This document shows, in pieces, positions 59,961 to 64,000 of a DNA stretch of 64,000 nucleotides (its first letter is position 1; each line of letters opens with the position of its first letter). A program made the position numbers and the translations under genes. The notes beneath the pieces are model-generated. The model worked only from the letters and a program-made list of their open reading frames with translations, had not been told where the DNA came from and ran no database searches. Source of the DNA: Dermatemys mawii (Eukaryota; Chordata; Testudines; Dermatemydidae); the NCBI GenBank assembly GCA_007922305.1, contig ML677373.1, forward strand, positions 12,264,127 to 12,328,126. The letters are read 5' to 3'.

Positions 59961-62900
59961 TGTATCTCAGTGCAGAGTGGAGTTCTGTCTGCAGTAGCAC
60001 ATGGTTCTCATTCCTTCGGCATGTTTTCCTCTCTCATGTCTTCTGCTGGCTCACTGAATGTTTCAAGCTGCTAGCTGGATGGATCTTGACTTTTCCTCCA
60101 GCAATTTTCATTCCTCTCAAATGAAACTAACCTGTCTTTTGCCTTGCAACTGCATTGGAAGAGTCCCAGAGAGACGCTCTTTGAACCTGAACAAGCAAAT
60201 GGAAAAGTGCCATAAACGAACTGCAGAAGACATGAGATAAGGGGCTGAATCATCAAGAAAATAATCCTCATGGATCATACAGCACCGAGCAGAAAACACA
60301 CAGCTCCCTGGAAATGACTAAGTGCCTAGACACACTCCTTTGAGGTACGCTCTTATCAAATAGATAAAAAACTCTCCTACAAGCCATAACCCATGAAGTC
60401 ATTATCCAAAGGATATTATCCAAAGGAATGATCATATAGACTGGCTTCCCCATCCTTCTGAACGTTTAGTTAATTTAATTTTCCCATCCAGTGATACTGA
60501 TGGGCAGTTACCAGCACTCAGAATGACCCAGGAAAGGAGATCAGCAATCTGTTCATTGCTGGTTTTTTAAATGGAAAAGTGAACATGAGTTTATAGCAAA
60601 CCATTCAAAAAAATTGTAATAAAATCAGGAATAGTATTTTATAAGTTTCATATTGTTTCCATTGTCCCAGTGACACCACATACACTCCTGAGTCTTGCAG
60701 TAAAAGGAGAGAAACCAGGAGTTCTAAATGGCCTGTAAACTTTACTGGATTCCAGAATGCCAAAAGTTAGTTGTATGCAATCATAGGGAGAAGAGAGAAC
60801 ACTATGCTTTTGTAGTTACCGTTGGCAAGGAGGGAGCTGCTGGAGAAAGACTATTCATGCAGGGTCAGATCCTCAGCTGAAATAAATCATTGTTGCTCCA
60901 TTGACTTCACACCAAAGACCTCTCTCCCAGAAATGATAGCACTTGAGTGGTTTCAGTGTGGGTAGAAACATGTCTTACAGCCTCTAGACTTGATGTTTCA
61001 TGACAAACCAAGGGTAGCGGTATGGCAAGTTCCATCAGCTGCAAGAGAGGGGCTCACTAGGGCAAACAAGCCCTCGAAGAGGGTGGTTCTATCTTCTGCA
61101 TGTGACTGCAGAAATCGGCAAAAACTGATCAAGTGGATGAAACATGGTTTCTAAGGAAATGAGTGAAGCAGCATTGAGATTCTTTATTAAGAGGTCCTTC
61201 CGCCTGCTGATTTAAGAGCTGCCCTTTTCATCAAAATCTCCCTCCACGTCTAATCAAAGAGATGACAGCACATCCCACCAGCTGAGGCCCAGGTGGAAAA
61301 CAGCAGGCCAACAGGAAGGATGCAAGTTAAAAGATTTTAAAATTAGAAAACAGCTAAACACAATATAAAAGCCATGCAGAAAGCACAAACTAAATACAGT
61401 GATTAAAAACCGGTTTTTAAGAAACCACTTGCAACACGGATCATTTGCCCACATTAGAATATCTTGGGTCTCTGTACACAAGATTGCAAACCACCTCCCC
61501 TCCCCCACAACATTGTAGTGACTCTTAATGAGTCAGTCTGCATAAATGTGCGAGAAAGGCTGCCACTGCATAACGAAATGATGCTTCATAGACATGTCAA
61601 GCAAGGGATTTTGAGGCAAAACTAAACCATTTGTACTAGAAGAATGCTGGGATGGAAGATAAGCTATAGAAGGGCAAAATTATTGGTATTCTACCTATTG
61701 TAGAAGAGGCCAGGTACAGCAAGTCTAATTTTCTTTCAGTGCTGATCTAAACCAGGGGGACAAGGGAAAGTAAGATTTGTATGACCAGAGGAAGGTGAGA
61801 AATTTCCTAGTGAAATCCCAAGTGCTTCAGAAGCAACCAGCTTACAGCAGTTTGTTTACTGGAGAACACAAAAGCATTAAAAGGTTTAATAAATGAATAA
61901 AAATTAGAAGCTATCAGCCCCTGGCTCTTATTAAGAAGAACAGGGAAGTCCAATGGCTCTTTATGAATAAAAACTCTATTTAGAGAGGAACAGCCATAAT
62001 TAGCAAGGCCAAGGCAGTGGAAGATCTCCTTGGATGCAAGAAAGAAAATGCTGTGAAGAACAATGCTGCTCCCACTAAAAGGGAAGAGGCACCTTGCTGG
62101 GATCTCATTGCCCAGTAGCAATTTTTGATTATGAACAGTAATTTGTTTTTACACAAGTGTCTTGAAAGCCCCCCTGGGAAATGCGGTTCTCTCCTGGATG
62201 AGCGAGGACTCTGCCTCCCTCAGCTCACAAATCTATTGTTCAACTGGAACACCTCAACCCATCTGGAGACCTTTTGGGGCCTCTGCAAGAGGCATCTATT
62301 TGATGGGTTTTTCTGCAGAGGTCTGAGTGCCTGCTTCCCATAATGACGACGGGGTGGGAAGAAATTTCTATAGGTGTTTGGCTGAATTACTGTTGAAATG
62401 ATTACTCCAATGCTGCTGGGATTTACCTGCATGATCAATAGTGAGTAGGGGCCTAATGCCTTGGTGAGGTGGGTTTTTTATGCAACACCAACATTGTGGG
62501 GTTATTATAAAATTAAAAATAGAGGGACTGGCAGCGACAAGACAAAAGCCACAGCCTCAGGTTCCATTATTTTAGGCTTTGAGGTGGAGTCAGCAAAGGC
62601 AGCTCAACGGGCTTAGGTTAGAGGCCACATCTTGAGAACACTAAATAAAGCCAAGAGCAAAATCTTAAACCCTTAGAACAAAGCACCTGATACAGAAACA
62701 AGGAGGGACAGATCTCTGAACAGCAAGCGGCGGCATGCAGTCAGTCAAAAACCAACACGTACGGACTTGGAGGCAGGAAAATCTTCAGCAGCAAAGCTGA
62801 CGCAGTGCAGAGTCTGCCAGAGAGGACTTCATTCATCTGATCTATCAATGTCTAAAACAACCCCAGTGACTGGTATACCCAAGGCCTTTGAATACATGGC

Positions 62901-64000
62901 TTTGGGCTAAGATAATCCCATGCAAACACAAGGAGACTTGAAGCCAATAGAAGAATGAAGGAACCACAGATGGAGAATGGTACTAGCTATATCCCTCAAA
63001 GAGAGAGGGAAAATGGGAGCAGAGGCGGATTTCATTGTCAGTGTATAGCAACAGTCCCCTGTGGGGACAAGGGGATGGGGAGCTGGCTGCAGCCTTAGTG
63101 AAAAGGCTCAGGTAACTGCTAAAGCAGCATTGGGATGAAGAACGTTTTAGTTTCAGGTGATCCGTTCACATCAGACCAGGTTGGCAGTGACTGAAATTGT
63201 TCCTATTTAAATAGGATTTTGGTGGCCTATGTGGAGTGAATTCGTTTCAGTCCAAGCTAGTTCCCTAGAGGACTGGGCATACATTCTAAAAGGCAGCCTC
63301 TTTTGTGGACAGTATCAGCAGACACTAACGATCAAATGGGCCCTTGGAATCAAAATGTGCTCCCAAAGGCAGATCACATCTAAAGCACTTTGGCAGAGAA
63401 ACTTGCATTATGGCTGGCATATTTCTTCAGCACTATGTCATAGTTCTGCAGTAGTAACATTGTTACTGGCTACTGAGGTATTTTTGTTATAAACCCTTTT
63501 TTTAAAAGGCATGTTAGCTCCTGGAAAAGTCATAAGATACTGAAATTCCAAATGCCTATTCATAGGTTAAAAATCTTTTTATAATAAAATTACAATTAAA
63601 AAAATCAGCTACTGCTCATGGACAATAGCTCGTTTTCCTCCCATTATGTCAATGTACTGATGTCTGGAGAGCCAGCTAAATAGGTGCAAACTTGTTTATC
63701 TAGAGAGCTAGAGCCTAAAATAAATACATCCATGTTTAGGTCAGGTGATTTAACATATCCTTAGACAAATGAAAAAGGAATGAATAGGTTTCCTATGCGC
63801 AGTGCAGTGGAAAGATATTTCTAGACCCTGTAAATGTGAACTGTACAAATGACTACCCTGATTTGGAGGGGGTGGAATTATTACTGATGCTACAGGGAAA
63901 GAGGGGAAGCAGGAACATGGGAAGAGGATGGGTGGGGTGGACAGGAAGTCTATGATGACTAAGACATTTACAAAAAAATAAAATAATGATCAGCAAATTC
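59961..64000. other. Unannotated AT-rich sequence
   Basis: No supported gene, RNA gene or clear repeat was found. A short tandem duplication (ttatccaaaggatattatcc) occurs at 60400-60427. Confidence 0.4.

Overview
The window is vertebrate nuclear DNA: one large split gene with GT-AG introns, long non-coding stretches, and many CR1-type LINE, MIR-type SINE and hAT/mariner-type DNA-transposon remnants. The repeat types and protein divergence point to a reptile, most likely a turtle. This is inference, since no species-diagnostic marker gene is present. There is no operon, CRISPR array, phage or plasmid feature.

Positions 374-445 (+) hold the last coding exon of GALK1 (galactokinase), with its 3'UTR and AATAAA at 955-960. 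Converging on it from the right, on the minus strand, is an apparently complete coding region for integrin beta-4 (ITGB4). It runs from the start codon at 42147 to the stop at 4262, with a 3'UTR that probably reaches the minus-strand AATAAA at 989-994. I placed 39 coding exons on consensus GT-AG boundaries. Their lengths sum to 5,439 nt, giving 1,812 residues plus stop in one unbroken frame. A fortieth, optional exon (9426-9590) matches the mammalian beta-4B insert, and the exon at 11186-11407 corresponds to the beta-4C insert. The known splice-isoform system of the cytoplasmic connecting segment therefore appears to exist here too.

The encoded protein reads in order: signal peptide, PSI, I-like domain with a DxSxS metal site, hybrid/PSI remainder, four EGF-like repeats, beta-tail domain, single membrane span (about residues 718-740), then a cytoplasmic tail of about 1,070 residues with Calx-beta, FN3-1 and FN3-2, the connecting segment, FN3-3 and FN3-4, and a C-terminal tail. 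The human locus has the same convergent ITGB4-GALK1 arrangement. ITGB4 pairs with alpha-6 to bind laminin and anchors keratin through plectin in hemidesmosomes.

ITGB4 introns carry CR1 fragments, a Gypsy-type RT/RNase H remnant, several DNA-transposon remnants, a 30-C homopolymer, CA microsatellites and a small minisatellite beside the alternative exons. The 22 kb right of the start codon (42158-64000) has no coding gene I can support. It holds repeats (CR1, nested MIR, hAT copies with 8-bp target duplications, one LTR-like copy) and unique sequence in which the ITGB4 promoter and any non-coding first exon must lie. I found no undescribed system. The most notable items are the conserved alternative cassettes, the two micro-exons, a repeat fused to a splice donor, and the near-abutting GALK1/ITGB4 polyadenylation signals.
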